From: Chitinophaga sp. Cy-1792
Lineage (GTDB): Bacteria; Bacteroidota; Bacteroidia; Chitinophagales; Chitinophagaceae
DNA length: 64,000 nt
Reading direction: 5' to 3'
Assembly: GCF_011752935.1 (NCBI RefSeq)
Contig: NZ_VWWO01000001.1
Coordinates: 1,922,001-1,986,000, forward strand
A model generated the notes under the pieces. It was not told the DNA's origin and did not search any database. It worked only from the letters and a program-made list of their open reading frames with translations. Positions 1-8,661 of this stretch are shown piece by piece; position 1 is the stretch's first letter; every line of letters starts with the position of its first letter. Made by a program: the position numbers and the translations under genes.

Positions 1-48
1 GCTAAGTATAGCCAATGCCAGCAATGCATTCGTAAGAAGAGGTTTCAT
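1..48 (-). CDS. N-terminus of an unidentified exported protein, cut by the window edge
   Basis: Reading leftward from an ATG at 48 gives 16 codons, MKPLLTNALLALAILS, which run off the window. The lysine followed by a leucine/alanine-rich stretch looks like the beginning of a signal peptide. It lies 62 bp downstream of the S41 peptidase on the same strand, so the two could be co-transcribed. Nothing can be said about the mature protein. Confidence 0.5.
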   Translation of the reverse strand, partial: MKPLLTNALLALAILS

Positions 49-110
49 TAGTATAGGATTTACTTGATATTTCAAAACCTGGAAAGATAAGAAAAGCCTG
101 CATGTAGAAG

Positions 111-1796
111 CTATTTATTTGCAAATTCAATTGCTTTAGCGAGTACAGGATCACGATTTCCGATGGCATCTGCTACCGTATACTTTACCGCTATGTCAAT
201 TGGGATGCCTGTTCGCTGGGTCTCACGGCCATCAGGAAAATAGATCCCTAAACCTGAAAAAGCTATCTTGTACCCACCAGGAAGAACCGTTCGGGTCACA
301 TTACCATCTGCTCCTGCTGTTTGGTTTCCTATTACCGTTACGTTTCGGGATGTGAGCAAAGTCATACAGGCCCATTCTGCTGCGCTTTGGGTACGGCTGT
401 CTACCAGCAATATGATTTTTCCGCTGTAAGGATTTGGGTTGTGTCTTCCAACCAGTGAAAATGGCGTACCCTCATTCGATACCATGTAGTTGAATCTGCC
501 CGGTAAACTGAAATCAGGATAGGTGTTTCTGGCATATATTGCTGGCTGGCAGAGCAGGTAACCAGGAACCTGGTATGTTCCTGTTCCGTTTTCCGGATAG
601 TTGCGCATATCAAAGATGATCGCTTTGGTATTCAAAACAGCATTCATGACACTATCCAGGTTTTGGCGGTTGAGATTACTAAAATACACATAACCGATAT
701 TTCCTTCCAGTACCTTAGCCGTTATCTTGCTGTTCATCTGGAAAAAATCAGCATAGTCTTTTAAAAAATCCCTTTCTATTTGTTGCAGTACTAAGTTGAT
801 CTTCTTTCCTTCTTTGTTGATGCCGCTATATAGTGCCTGCGCTGAATGGGTGTTAAGTATAAAGGCATGCATGGATTTGAGCTTGCCGCCGGCATTCGAT
901 CCGGGTACATAGTCCCAATATGTTTTGATCAGGCGGGAGATGGGAATACCGTTAACAGCTACCAGTGTTGTGCCTGCCTGGAACCTGGTATCCTTTACCA
1001 GTGTACTGTCGATAATTTTTGTTACGACAGCTTTCCCTTCGATCAGACGGAAATTAAAAGGAGGCATGTATTTACCTGCAATTGGTTTGTATACTTCTGG
1101 CCATAATCCTCCATGTGAGTCGTTTATAGCGGCCGCCATTTGCGCGATCGTCCGATAATAGGAAAGTGTATCACTGGCTTTTACCATCATGGGAATCATT
1201 TCCTGCAGTACTTTATCCCATGGCTTGCCTATCGCATATTTGTAAGGATAGTAGTAGTTGATCACATTCCAGAATCTGAAAAGCCCCAGCAAGCGGTAGT
1301 TGACATCGGGAAGCAACATGTCTTTATATGGTTGCTCATTAGGGGTAGCAACAGTGCTGTCCATATCATCACCCGGATGTGCATAGTAGTTTTTTCCCCT
1401 GTGAGGATGAGTGGCTATATAATGGAGCTTTTCTTTCTGCGTACCACTCAGATATTTCGCACGTCTGATCCAGGAAATATCATAGTTGCGGTATCTTACT
1501 GAACGATCAGTTTCGGGCGAATAATACGCAGCCGTATCATTGCCAGCCGCTGCTAACATACCATCAATTGCTTCATGGAAGCGATTAATATCCCTGGCGG
1601 ATAAAATATTATCTATGCTGACGATCAATAAGCTGTCCCAATTATGTTTGCCACTGGCAATCTCAGGATGATAGTATTTTAATGATCCCCATGTCCTGCA
1701 TAGCTCACTAAGCTGAAGATATTGTGTTTTAGATTGTCCAAAAGCAGTTGCCGCTGACAGGAACAAAATCAGCATGATGACATAATTTCTTTTCAT
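111..1796 (-). CDS. Exported S41-family (tail-specific) serine peptidase
   Basis: The 561-residue protein starts with a signal peptide (about residues 1-20, ending TAFG before Q). A PDZ-like stretch lies near residues 255-290 (VVTKIID...TLVAVNGIPI). The S41 core fills roughly residues 345-555; the likely nucleophile is Ser471 in DSRTQSAAEW, and GNQTAGADGN follows as in other S41 enzymes. By family, it should cleave peptides or protein tails in the periplasm or at the cell surface; the substrate is unknown. The N-terminal 340 residues are longer than in minimal Ctp proteases, as is common for the Bacteroidota S41 group. It is transcribed away from the LytS/LytTR pair. Confidence 0.85.
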   Translation of the reverse strand: MKRNYVIMLILFLSAATAFGQSKTQYLQLSELCRTWGSLKYYHPEIASGKHNWDSLLIVSIDNILSARDINRFHEAIDGMLAAAGNDTAAYYSPETDRSVRYRNYDISWIRRAKYLSGTQKEKLHYIATHPHRGKNYYAHPGDDMDSTVATPNEQPYKDMLLPDVNYRLLGLFRFWNVINYYYPYKYAIGKPWDKVLQEMIPMMVKASDTLSYYRTIAQMAAAINDSHGGLWPEVYKPIAGKYMPPFNFRLIEGKAVVTKIIDSTLVKDTRFQAGTTLVAVNGIPISRLIKTYWDYVPGSNAGGKLKSMHAFILNTHSAQALYSGINKEGKKINLVLQQIERDFLKDYADFFQMNSKITAKVLEGNIGYVYFSNLNRQNLDSVMNAVLNTKAIIFDMRNYPENGTGTYQVPGYLLCQPAIYARNTYPDFSLPGRFNYMVSNEGTPFSLVGRHNPNPYSGKIILLVDSRTQSAAEWACMTLLTSRNVTVIGNQTAGADGNVTRTVLPGGYKIAFSGLGIYFPDGRETQRTGIPIDIAVKYTVADAIGNRDPVLAKAIEFANK

Positions 1797-1952
1797 ACCC
1801 CAATATTAATCCAGCTATATTCCAATGATATTTTTTTTCGATGAACACTGATTCCTGCTTGCCGGACAGATATCTCATTCACTTCGACCAGTGAAACAGC
1901 AGGTTCGGCTAAAAATTTTCCTGAACTTATAAATGATGTTTAATTTAGAGGA

Positions 1953-3026
1953 ATGCGTTTTCGACCTATTGTACTTAGCTATAGACAGAAAGGCCTGCTG
2001 GCTGAGTTGGTGTATTTATTTGTGACAGGAGTATTAAGTCCGCTGGCAGTAGGTCTTCAGATATTCAGTCAGTTTTCATTCACCTGGAGCCTTGTCTTGC
2101 TCAATATTTTTCAGTTACCCCTGATCATTTTATTCTATCGTATATTTTTACCCTACACTATAGGGAAAGGGAAATACTTATTGGCAGTAGTTTTATTTCC
2201 GGTATATATACTGTTGTATGAATTGGGTTCCAGGTTGAGTAGTCTTTTGATGATTCACTTTCCATTCATACCGGAAGTATATCGCAATAATCTTTTAAGC
2301 GCACATCCTGAAGATCTGTCTAAAGGATACTTTAACCAATCCCTGGGTTACACCTGTTTAGTATTGCTGGGGGCCACTTCGTTATATGTAGTGAAGTTAT
2401 TGTTTAAAAAACAGCACAACCTGAGCGTAGTGGAGACAGAAAAGTTAAAACTGGAGTTAAACCAATTAAAAATCCAGATACAACCACACTTTTTTTTCAA
2501 TACTTTAAATAACATCTATTCTTTAAGTGTGCAGCAATCGCCAGGTGCGCCTAAGATGATTGAAGGTTTGTCTTCGATAATGAGGTATGTGATTTACGAG
2601 TGCCGGCATGAAACTGTTAAATTAGAACAGGAGGTGGATTTTATCAGGAATTACATCTACCTGGAAAATCTACGGCATACCGCTATGGACCTGATTGATT
2701 TTAGTATCCAGGGAGAGATAAATAATATCAATATTGAACCTTTGCTGTTTATGCCGTTAATTGAGAATACCTTTAAACATGCCCTGGGTCAGCATATGCA
2801 GGATAAATGGGTGAAAATGGTGTTGTCAGTTGATGAAAATGAGCTTATTTTCCAAATCTCTAATGCAAAAAACTTATCCGCAAAGATGACAGCAGACAAA
2901 TATGGCGGGATAGGTTTGGTAAATGTGAGAAAACGTTTAGAATTGCTTTATCCGGACAACCATGAACTGATTATTCATGATGAGCCGGGAATCTTTACAG
3001 TAACCTTAGTAATTAACATTTCATGA
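1953..3026 (+). CDS. LytS-type membrane sensor histidine kinase
   Basis: A 357-residue protein with several hydrophobic segments in residues 20-150 (about four membrane helices) and a C-terminal His_kinase/HATPase module. The phospho-acceptor region is QIQPHFFFNTLNN with His179, followed by an N-box (PLIENTFKHAL) and a G-box (YGGIGLVNVRKRLELLY). No periplasmic sensor domain is visible, so the membrane block itself probably senses the signal. The last four bases overlap the ATG of the next gene (ATGA), indicating translational coupling with the LytTR regulator. The ligand and target genes are not evident. Confidence 0.9.
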   Translation: MRFRPIVLSYRQKGLLAELVYLFVTGVLSPLAVGLQIFSQFSFTWSLVLLNIFQLPLIILFYRIFLPYTIGKGKYLLAVVLFPVYILLYELGSRLSSLLMIHFPFIPEVYRNNLLSAHPEDLSKGYFNQSLGYTCLVLLGATSLYVVKLLFKKQHNLSVVETEKLKLELNQLKIQIQPHFFFNTLNNIYSLSVQQSPGAPKMIEGLSSIMRYVIYECRHETVKLEQEVDFIRNYIYLENLRHTAMDLIDFSIQGEINNINIEPLLFMPLIENTFKHALGQHMQDKWVKMVLSVDENELIFQISNAKNLSAKMTADKYGGIGLVNVRKRLELLYPDNHELIIHDEPGIFTVTLVINIS

Positions 3027-3712
3027 TCAACTGTATCGTAGTCGATGACGAACCTCTGGCGAGGCAGCTGATTGTTTCCTATATCGATCAAATAGCGGAT
3101 CTGCATTGCCTGGGCTGTTATAATACCGCCATGGAGGCTTTTACTGTAATGCAAAGCCAGCCGGTAGAATTGATGTTTCTGGATATCGACATGCCTGGCA
3201 TTAATGGGATGAATTTTGTCAAATCAATCAGGAATGCGCCTAAAGTGATATTCATTACTGCTCACGCTGAATTTGCCGTAGATGCTTTTGAGCTGGAGGC
3301 GGTAGACTATCTTGTAAAACCCGTTTCCTTTGATCGTTTCCTGAAATCGGTTCAGAAAATTGTGCAGCCAGGCAGGGTAGACCATGAGGAAAGGGATGCC
3401 TTGCAAACCACGAGCATCTTCCTTAAAGTAGACAAACGTTTGGTAAAAGTGGACTTTTCAGAAATCCGCTACATAGAAGCTTTGGGGGATTACCTGAAAG
3501 TGCATACAACTGGTGGTACGCTTGTGAGTTATATAACCATCGGGAAGATTGAATCGTTGCTTCCTGCATCAAAATTCATAAGAATACATCGGTCAACTAT
3601 CATAAATGCCAGTTTTATCCAATACCTGGAAGGGAATTTCATGGTAGTGGATGGGATAAAGCTTTCTGTTGGACTTACGTATAAAGATGCGTTGGTGAGA
3701 AGACTGTCTTAA
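3023..3712 (+). CDS. LytTR-family response regulator
   Basis: A 229-residue protein with an N-terminal receiver domain (residues 1-115; acidic pocket D8/D9, likely phospho-Asp54 in FLDIDMPG, Lys in DYLVKPVSF) and a C-terminal LytTR DNA-binding domain (about 130-229; IRYIEALGDYLKVHT and FIRIHRSTIIN are typical). It is translationally coupled to the LytS kinase upstream, its presumed phosphodonor. LytTR proteins bind direct repeats upstream of targets; none was identified here. Confidence 0.93.
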   Translation: MINCIVVDDEPLARQLIVSYIDQIADLHCLGCYNTAMEAFTVMQSQPVELMFLDIDMPGINGMNFVKSIRNAPKVIFITAHAEFAVDAFELEAVDYLVKPVSFDRFLKSVQKIVQPGRVDHEERDALQTTSIFLKVDKRLVKVDFSEIRYIEALGDYLKVHTTGGTLVSYITIGKIESLLPASKFIRIHRSTIINASFIQYLEGNFMVVDGIKLSVGLTYKDALVRRLS

Positions 3713-3867
3713 AAAGAAAAAACACCTTTTTGCTTAAATGCTTTTGTAGACGGTGTTGAATAGCAAAATAAGATGTACCCAGAGAATTTGCGGACACTGT
3801 CCGTGAAATCTCATTTAATTAATTTTCAGCCAGTTGTGACTTTTGATTGCCTGATTTAAATGGGTCT

Positions 3868-4725
3868 TTACTCAATAGTTAACTTATAACCCCTGCCAGG
3901 TACCGTAATAAACTTAATGGTGTTATCGTCGCTTAATATCTTACGTAATTTAGATATTAATACATCCACATTTCTACTAATAACTACGATGCCGTTATTT
4001 TCCCAGATCTCTTTCATCAGTTTATCCCTTTCTACGATCTGATTTATATTCTCAGCAAATATTTTAAGTGCTTTTGTTTCTTTTTCTGAAAGCGTAATAG
4101 TTTTATTCTCAATTTCCAGCATATTTTTATCTGAATAAAATCTAAAGCGTCCCAATTGTATATAATTATCATTATCTATGATGGGTTCCTGCGCTTTTTT
4201 ATTCCGAAACTTATCTTTCATGAAATATGCAATACCCCCCAAAGGAATAATCAATAGCAATAGCCAAAGGGGATTTAAGGAGCGCGCCTTTAACAATTCA
4301 ATTTCAATAATATAGCAATCCACCTCCAGCTTGCGACCCCGGCAAGGTGTCAGGTCGCCTTTTTGGTGATTTATTTCGAAAGCAAACACGGTTTCATTTT
4401 GCTTACAGTTCCTCAGGTTCACGATATAGTGGGTTGCCGGCGCACTTTTCTGAAATTCCCGTTGCACCAGGTTGATAAGGGTATCTGAAACAAAACTGAA
4501 GTCATTTTGAAAGGAAATCTGGTACGTGTTTCCGTTTATTTTCTTAACCGGCAGCACCCGGGAGGTAGAATCTTTGGCGGAAAGCAAAAGCTGGTGCCCT
4601 ATATCACGTAATACAACTTCTAAATGGTGATCAGGGGTTTCCTTTTCTTTCTTGTTAACCGCAACAGCACCAATTAAAATTATAATTATCAAGGCAAAAG
4701 AACCCAACAAAATATATGACTTCAT
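3868..4725 (-). CDS. Membrane-anchored winged-helix transcriptional regulator
   Basis: With the ATG at 4725 the protein has 285 residues: a membrane helix at about 3-24 (SYILLGSFALIIIILIG), an extracytoplasmic part to about residue 165, a second hydrophobic segment (LWLLLLIIPLGGIAYFM), and a C-terminal OmpR/PhoB-type winged helix (IELSEKE-like ITLSEKETKALKIF to FITVPGRGYKLTIE). There is no receiver domain, so it resembles one-component ToxR/CadC-type regulators but with the DNA-binding domain at the C-terminus. The frame is open to 4803, but those extra codons would cover the phased TTTAC repeats, and the next in-frame ATG directly precedes the hydrophobic helix; I prefer 4725. Divergent from the BNR lipoprotein, a likely target. 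Confidence 0.8.
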   Translation of the reverse strand: MKSYILLGSFALIIIILIGAVAVNKKEKETPDHHLEVVLRDIGHQLLLSAKDSTSRVLPVKKINGNTYQISFQNDFSFVSDTLINLVQREFQKSAPATHYIVNLRNCKQNETVFAFEINHQKGDLTPCRGRKLEVDCYIIEIELLKARSLNPLWLLLLIIPLGGIAYFMKDKFRNKKAQEPIIDNDNYIQLGRFRFYSDKNMLEIENKTITLSEKETKALKIFAENINQIVERDKLMKEIWENNGIVVISRNVDVLISKLRKILSDDNTIKFITVPGRGYKLTIE

Positions 4726-4752
4726 ATACGCAAAATAACTATTAACCCCCAG

Positions 4753-4800
4753 TTTACGTGGTTTTACAAACGTTTTACACCGCTTTTTACATCTTTTTAC
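4753..4800 (+). promoter_or_regulatory. Five helically phased TTTAC direct repeats (candidate operator)
   Basis: TTTAC occurs five times with the final C at 4757, 4767, 4778, 4790 and 4800 (steps 10, 11, 12, 10; mean 10.75 bp). Four of the five are TTTTAC. OmpR/PhoB-type winged helices are known to bind head-to-tail repeats at 10-11-bp spacing, and this array sits between the winged-helix gene and the divergent lipoprotein gene, so autoregulation plus control of the neighbour is the likely role. Confidence 0.6.
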
Positions 4801-4870
4801 CACTAAAAACCTTCAGGGAAATTGGGGCCAAATACCTTTACTGCATTGTTGTACCAAATTAATTACCGTC

Positions 4871-5986
4871 ATGAATTTCAATCACTTTTCATTTTTGCTC
4901 CTTGTCCCATTTCTGTGCTGCTGTAACCGGCCGGTAGGAATGCAGCAGGCTTCTTTACTCACGGATAGTCTCCACACCCGACATACCGATAGCACCGGAA
5001 CAGCAAACATCGTTTTTAGGTCTGCTGATGGCGGACAAACCTGGCAGGACATTAGTAACGGGCTGCCCGAACATGTGAAGGATGGCTACGACCTTAACAG
5101 AAATGTTGTTTACGCAGATGATAATGGGCTCTATCTAACCGATGGAAATTGGATATACCACAGCAGCAAGAATTCCGCAGCTCCTTTCTGGACCAAGGAT
5201 ATATTCCCTGACAAACATAGCAGCATTGCTCCTGGTAAGATGGGGATATTTGCATATAGTTACTATAGTCCCATTTTACAAAAGCTTAACGGAACAAATG
5301 CCTGGTTGCCGATATTCACGGATTTACAGGAGAAAAAAGTACGCACTGTTACAGAAACTGCAGGAGGCACCCTATTCGTTGGCACCGACGAAGGCCTTTT
5401 TAGATCCGCCAACAATGGAAAAACATGGGAAAATGTCCATGCATGGGGCCTGTTAGGCAAAGTGGCAGAGTCGGACGGTGTTATGGTGGCCACCTCCAAT
5501 AGAGGAATAATCAGATCTACTGATAAAGGTGAAAACTGGGAATTGGTGATCAGTGAGGGCGGCGTGGGCATTGATGTGGAAAGTATCAAAGGTGGGTTCG
5601 CTGCTATCAATTACAGTGCAGCGGCCAGGACGAGAAGAGTGCGAACATCCTACGATGGCGGGAAAACCTGGCAGCCCATTGATGCTGGCCTGCAGCCGCA
5701 AACTATTATTGACGCACCCTCACAGTTCATAAATGCCAGATATCCGGCACAAGGCAACGACTCAGTCTGGCATCAAAAAGAGACCACCCCTGTTGAGCAG
5801 GAATACAAAACGTCCATTATTCAGGTGGGGGAAGATTTCTTTTGTGGTCATACTAATGGCATTTACAGGACCTCCGATAAGGGAAAAACATGGAAGCTGG
5901 TGCTGCCTGCTGTAAAAGGGAAGATGTTTATATTATCTGTTTCCGGTAACGTGATTTATGCGGTACAGACGGAGAACCATTGTTAA
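4871..5986 (+). CDS. Lipoprotein with BNR/sialidase-like beta-propeller repeats
   Basis: A 371-residue protein with a lipoprotein signal (FLLLVPFLCCC; lipidation Cys among residues 16-18). Repeats of the form S.DGG.TW (SADGGQTWQDI, SANNGKTWENV, STDKGENWELV, SYDGGKTWQPI, TSDKGKTWKLV) are the Asp-box/BNR motifs of sialidase and VPS10-like propellers. No sialidase catalytic Arg triad or RIP motif is evident, so a ligand-binding or structural role is more likely than glycosidase activity. It is divergent from the membrane-anchored winged-helix regulator and shares the TTTAC-repeat region with it. Confidence 0.8.
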   Translation: MNFNHFSFLLLVPFLCCCNRPVGMQQASLLTDSLHTRHTDSTGTANIVFRSADGGQTWQDISNGLPEHVKDGYDLNRNVVYADDNGLYLTDGNWIYHSSKNSAAPFWTKDIFPDKHSSIAPGKMGIFAYSYYSPILQKLNGTNAWLPIFTDLQEKKVRTVTETAGGTLFVGTDEGLFRSANNGKTWENVHAWGLLGKVAESDGVMVATSNRGIIRSTDKGENWELVISEGGVGIDVESIKGGFAAINYSAAARTRRVRTSYDGGKTWQPIDAGLQPQTIIDAPSQFINARYPAQGNDSVWHQKETTPVEQEYKTSIIQVGEDFFCGHTNGIYRTSDKGKTWKLVLPAVKGKMFILSVSGNVIYAVQTENHC

Positions 5987-6002
5987 CCCTGCTCAAATAA
6001 AG

Positions 6003-6038
6003 CGCAAAAAGCATTTCTGAGAAGAGATGCTTTTTTGC
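6003..6038. terminator. Hairpin with T tract downstream of the BNR lipoprotein
   Basis: GCAAAAAGCATTTCT pairs with AGAGATGCTTTTTTGC, leaving an A tract on one side and a T tract on the other, so it can act in both directions. It resembles the terminators next to both tRNA-Asp genes, and the following gcgaacc is close to the gcggacc at the tRNA 3' end. Confidence 0.75.
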
Positions 6039-6094
6039 GAACCACAGCTGGCAAATATGGAATAATTCCAGTATAGCATCATTATACAAAGACT

Positions 6095-6817
6095 ATGAGA
6101 CCCAAAATCATGTTTTTATTTATCATGTTGCTTTCCGCTTGCTTCCACAAGCCTGTACCTGTCAGTTTCTCTCATATAGGTGGATTTATACTGGAAGATA
6201 CTTCCCGTAGTGCTAATGCGTATTTGCAATCTTTTGAGGATGATGGTTTTCCTATCTATTACCTTGGGCCTTCGAAAGATACGATCAATATTGGAACGCG
6301 TTACTGGCAGCGTGAAGAATGCAGATTCAAAGAATATCCGGCATATTGGATTTTAAGATATTCAACATGTAACATATCTGTACAGGTTGATACTTCATAT
6401 CCTGCATGTGATGCATTGGAATATCTCAACAAAGACAGGTCTATTGACCATTATTGTGACTCAAACCGCTACTATCATGCTTCAATAGTCATTATACGTA
6501 ATCTGTGCGATACAGCGGTGTCATTGGGGATAACCTATAATGTGAGCCAAATGCACAGAGAGATGATGAATAGCCGTGGACAATGGGTAAAGGTGAATAA
6601 GAAATTATGCGAGCAGGGCATCTGTGGCACAGGACAGCCTAATATCTATTTAATGCCGGGGGAGTTGATTATCTCTAAGGTTGATCATTTTAATGGAAGT
6701 CATGCTATACCTTGCCGACTGGCCCTGGGGCGTAGCAATACTATTACCCAGATATACTCTAATACTTTTAATGAGTATGTAAATGATAGTTTATTGCACG
6801 TTATTGATGATCTATAA
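6095..6817 (+). CDS. Hypothetical lipoprotein
   Basis: A 240-residue protein with a lipoprotein signal peptide (MRPKIMFLFIMLLSAC; lipidation Cys16). The remainder is soluble and rich in Tyr, Ser and Cys with no family I recognise. It contains several cysteines after the lipid site (for example CDALEY, LCEQGICGTGQ) that could form disulfides in the periplasm or on the surface. It stands alone between two terminators. Confidence 0.7.
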   Translation: MRPKIMFLFIMLLSACFHKPVPVSFSHIGGFILEDTSRSANAYLQSFEDDGFPIYYLGPSKDTINIGTRYWQREECRFKEYPAYWILRYSTCNISVQVDTSYPACDALEYLNKDRSIDHYCDSNRYYHASIVIIRNLCDTAVSLGITYNVSQMHREMMNSRGQWVKVNKKLCEQGICGTGQPNIYLMPGELIISKVDHFNGSHAIPCRLALGRSNTITQIYSNTFNEYVNDSLLHVIDDL

Positions 6818-6841
6818 TATAATCAGAATAATCCCTAAACG

Positions 6842-6873
6842 AAAAAAGCACCTCTTTGCAGAGATGCTTTCTT
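6842..6873 (-). terminator. Terminator of the first tRNA-Asp
   Basis: On the minus strand AGCATCTCT-GCAA-AGAGGTGCT forms a hairpin followed by six T. It begins one base after the unencoded CCA position of the tRNA, so the primary transcript ends directly after the tRNA. Confidence 0.75.
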
Positions 6874-6874
6874 G

Positions 6875-6948
6875 CGGACCGGACGGGACTCGAACCCGCG
6901 ACCTCCGCCGTGACAGGGCGGCATTCTAACCAACTGAACTACCGATCC
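6875..6948 (-). tRNA. tRNA-Asp (anticodon GTC)
   Basis: On the minus strand a 74-nt cloverleaf: acceptor stem GGATCGG/CCGGTCC, anticodon loop CTGTCAC with GTC, T arm GCGGGTTCGAGTCCCG(T), discriminator G. CCA is not encoded. It is identical over all 74 bases to the copy at 30614-30687. Confidence 0.97.
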
Positions 6949-6963
6949 TTCCCGTTGGGGTTG

Positions 6964-6995
6964 CAAATATAGAACAAAAAGTTTCAAACTTCCAA
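6964..6995 (-). promoter_or_regulatory. Promoter of the first tRNA-Asp
   Basis: On the minus strand the -7 element TATATTTG (6964-6971) matches TAnnTTTG and a TTG -33 element (6993-6995) lies 21 bp upstream. Transcription would begin near 6957, about nine bases before the mature tRNA. Confidence 0.7.
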
Positions 6996-7123
6996 AAGGT
7001 ATTATTGAAATCCGCTAAAAATAAATTAAATACAGTTTAGGAATAGATGAAATGAATAGCTTGTAATCACCGATGGTGCTGTGTTTGGCAGAAATTAATC
7101 ATCTCAGAAAAAGCAAAATAAAA

Positions 7124-7145
7124 AACCCCGGTAAAAACCGGGGTT
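7124..7145 (-). terminator. Terminator of the bestrophin operon
   Basis: AACCCCGG-TAAAA-ACCGGGGTT is a GC-rich hairpin; on the minus strand it is followed by a T run (the A run at 7120-7125), as expected after the bestrophin-like gene. Confidence 0.85.
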
Positions 7146-7188
7146 GCCTTTTAACGCTATAATTTGTTGCCTTGCACAAATTGTCTGG

Positions 7189-8106
7189 CTATAATACATA
7201 GTACTTTGGATGGTCTAAAACTTCTTCCTGTTGCGGGTCATGCTGTTCGTGCAACATCTGACGAAGGTCACGCTCAATAGTCCGCGCAATCGTTGTTACC
7301 GGCGTATCCGTAGGCTTGTTCTCAAACGGATCCTGTAAGCTGATACCCATACGCTCAATCAGCAGGAATGAGGCAGAAATGGCTACTACCAATGGTATTT
7401 CCATAAAGCCTAAGGAATCTATAAGGGCAAACGGTAACAACACTATAAAGAATAACAGCGTAAAGTGTGTATACAAACTATACGTTGCAGGAAAAATGGT
7501 ATTCTTGATACGCTCACATTTACCCATAGAATCACATAACTTACTCAGCGTCTGATCGAGGCTCACCTGCTGGTAATTGTTGATCCAGCCGTTTTCCAGT
7601 GCCAGCTTGATATCGCGGCCATGTAAAAGCAACAGTGCAGCAGGTACGTTATCATACTTCATCACATAGTTTAATTCTCTTCTGCTCAGTAAACGCTCCA
7701 GCCCCTTCAACGGATCTGTTTTGCGTAATGACTGACCAAGACTATAACACCATGCTGCCTGTCGCTTTATAAAACGTTCTCTGAAACTCTCTAATTCTTC
7801 TGATGGATAATCCGATGCTGTCAACGTTAAAATCTGTCTGGACAGAGAACGGGAATCATTTACAATTGCTCCCCATATGGTACGCGCTTCCCACCAGCGA
7901 TCGTATCCTTGATTCGATCTGAATGCCAGCAACAGCGACAATACCGTACCTAATACCATTGGCACCGCAATGGGAATACTAATATTTTTATATCCATACT
8001 GATAGTATAATATGTTTACAAGCATACTGTAAACGGCTACCATCAGAATCTCATACTTTATCTTTCCAAATACATACCCAAAGGGAATATTTTTCTTCAG
8101 CAGCAT
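7189..8106 (-). CDS. Bestrophin-family (RFP-TM/UPF0187) anion channel protein
   Basis: A 305-residue membrane protein. The N-terminal half has membrane helices (LMVAVYSMLVNILYY; IAVPMVLGTVLSLLLAF) followed by the family signature FRSNQGYDRWWEARTIWGAIV. A second hydrophobic block lies near residues 205-250 (FTLLFFIVLLPFALIDSLG). Members form pentameric chloride or other ion channels in the inner membrane; the ion is not deducible. The gene follows the Usp-like gene by 21 bp on the same strand and ends at a strong terminator, so the two form an operon next to a two-component pair. Confidence 0.88.
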   Translation of the reverse strand: MLLKKNIPFGYVFGKIKYEILMVAVYSMLVNILYYQYGYKNISIPIAVPMVLGTVLSLLLAFRSNQGYDRWWEARTIWGAIVNDSRSLSRQILTLTASDYPSEELESFRERFIKRQAAWCYSLGQSLRKTDPLKGLERLLSRRELNYVMKYDNVPAALLLLHGRDIKLALENGWINNYQQVSLDQTLSKLCDSMGKCERIKNTIFPATYSLYTHFTLLFFIVLLPFALIDSLGFMEIPLVVAISASFLLIERMGISLQDPFENKPTDTPVTTIARTIERDLRQMLHEQHDPQQEEVLDHPKYYVL

Positions 8107-8127
8107 AAATACTGTTTTAAATTTTTT

Positions 8128-8613
8128 TTATTCAGATGCCAGCAGCAATGATGAAATTGTTGCTTTTACCAGTATCTTCCTGTTTCCTGGCAACGGCGCC
8201 GTGATCTTCGGTAACTTAGATCTGTTAATTATTTTCTCGGGGTTGTAACTCCGCTTCCCTGGCGCTTTGTATTCCAGGTCCATCGGCTGAAGTATCACAT
8301 CGATGTCGTTGGCAATACAAAAATTCTTAAATGCGATGTTGGTATCGCCATGGAAGAACTCCACCTTCAACTGTTTTATCGCAGAGGCATATTTATTACG
8401 GATAATCTCACAGCCATCTTTGAAGTCGGCGCTGATTAATTCTATATGTCTGCTGTTTCGTGTAAACGTTACGAGGTCAAAAATGGAGTCCGGCATACGC
8501 AACGCGTGCATAAAAATTACGTTGACCATTTCACCGGGATACTGCGATACTACATTGTGTACATAACCAAGAGAACGAATCGAAAAGTCAGTAGGAATAA
8601 GTACATTTTTCAT
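8128..8613 (-). CDS. Divergent universal-stress-protein-like protein
   Basis: A 161-residue soluble protein that begins MKNVLIPTDFSIRSLGYV, the typical opening of UspA folds (beta strand 1 and the ATP-pocket Asp). The rest is divergent: the usual GxxGxxxxxxxxG(S/T) nucleotide motif near the C-terminus is not seen, and the last 25 residues are rich in Lys, Ala and Leu. It is the first gene of an operon with a bestrophin-like channel. Its promoter carries an 11-bp-periodic repeat, so it is probably under the neighbouring OmpR-type regulator. The Usp assignment rests mainly on the first 20 residues. Confidence 0.6.
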   Translation of the reverse strand: MKNVLIPTDFSIRSLGYVHNVVSQYPGEMVNVIFMHALRMPDSIFDLVTFTRNSRHIELISADFKDGCEIIRNKYASAIKQLKVEFFHGDTNIAFKNFCIANDIDVILQPMDLEYKAPGKRSYNPEKIINRSKLPKITAPLPGNRKILVKATISSLLLASE

Positions 8614-8632
8614 AGCTGTTGCATTTATGATA

Positions 8633-8640
8633 CAAAACTA
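8633..8640 (-). promoter_or_regulatory. -7 element for the Usp-like/bestrophin operon
   Basis: On the minus strand TAGTTTTG matches TAnnTTTG, 20 bp before the ATG at 8613. No TTG is found at the -33 position, which would fit a promoter that depends on an activator bound at the repeats just upstream. Confidence 0.55.
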
Positions 8641-8661
8641 TGCGCACAAGATTAGAAGCCG

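Noticed and set aside
3791..3803. CGGACA-C-TGTCCG palindrome downstream of the first LytTR gene
   Set aside because: Short, isolated between two convergent genes and without a T tract or adjacent promoter; most likely chance.
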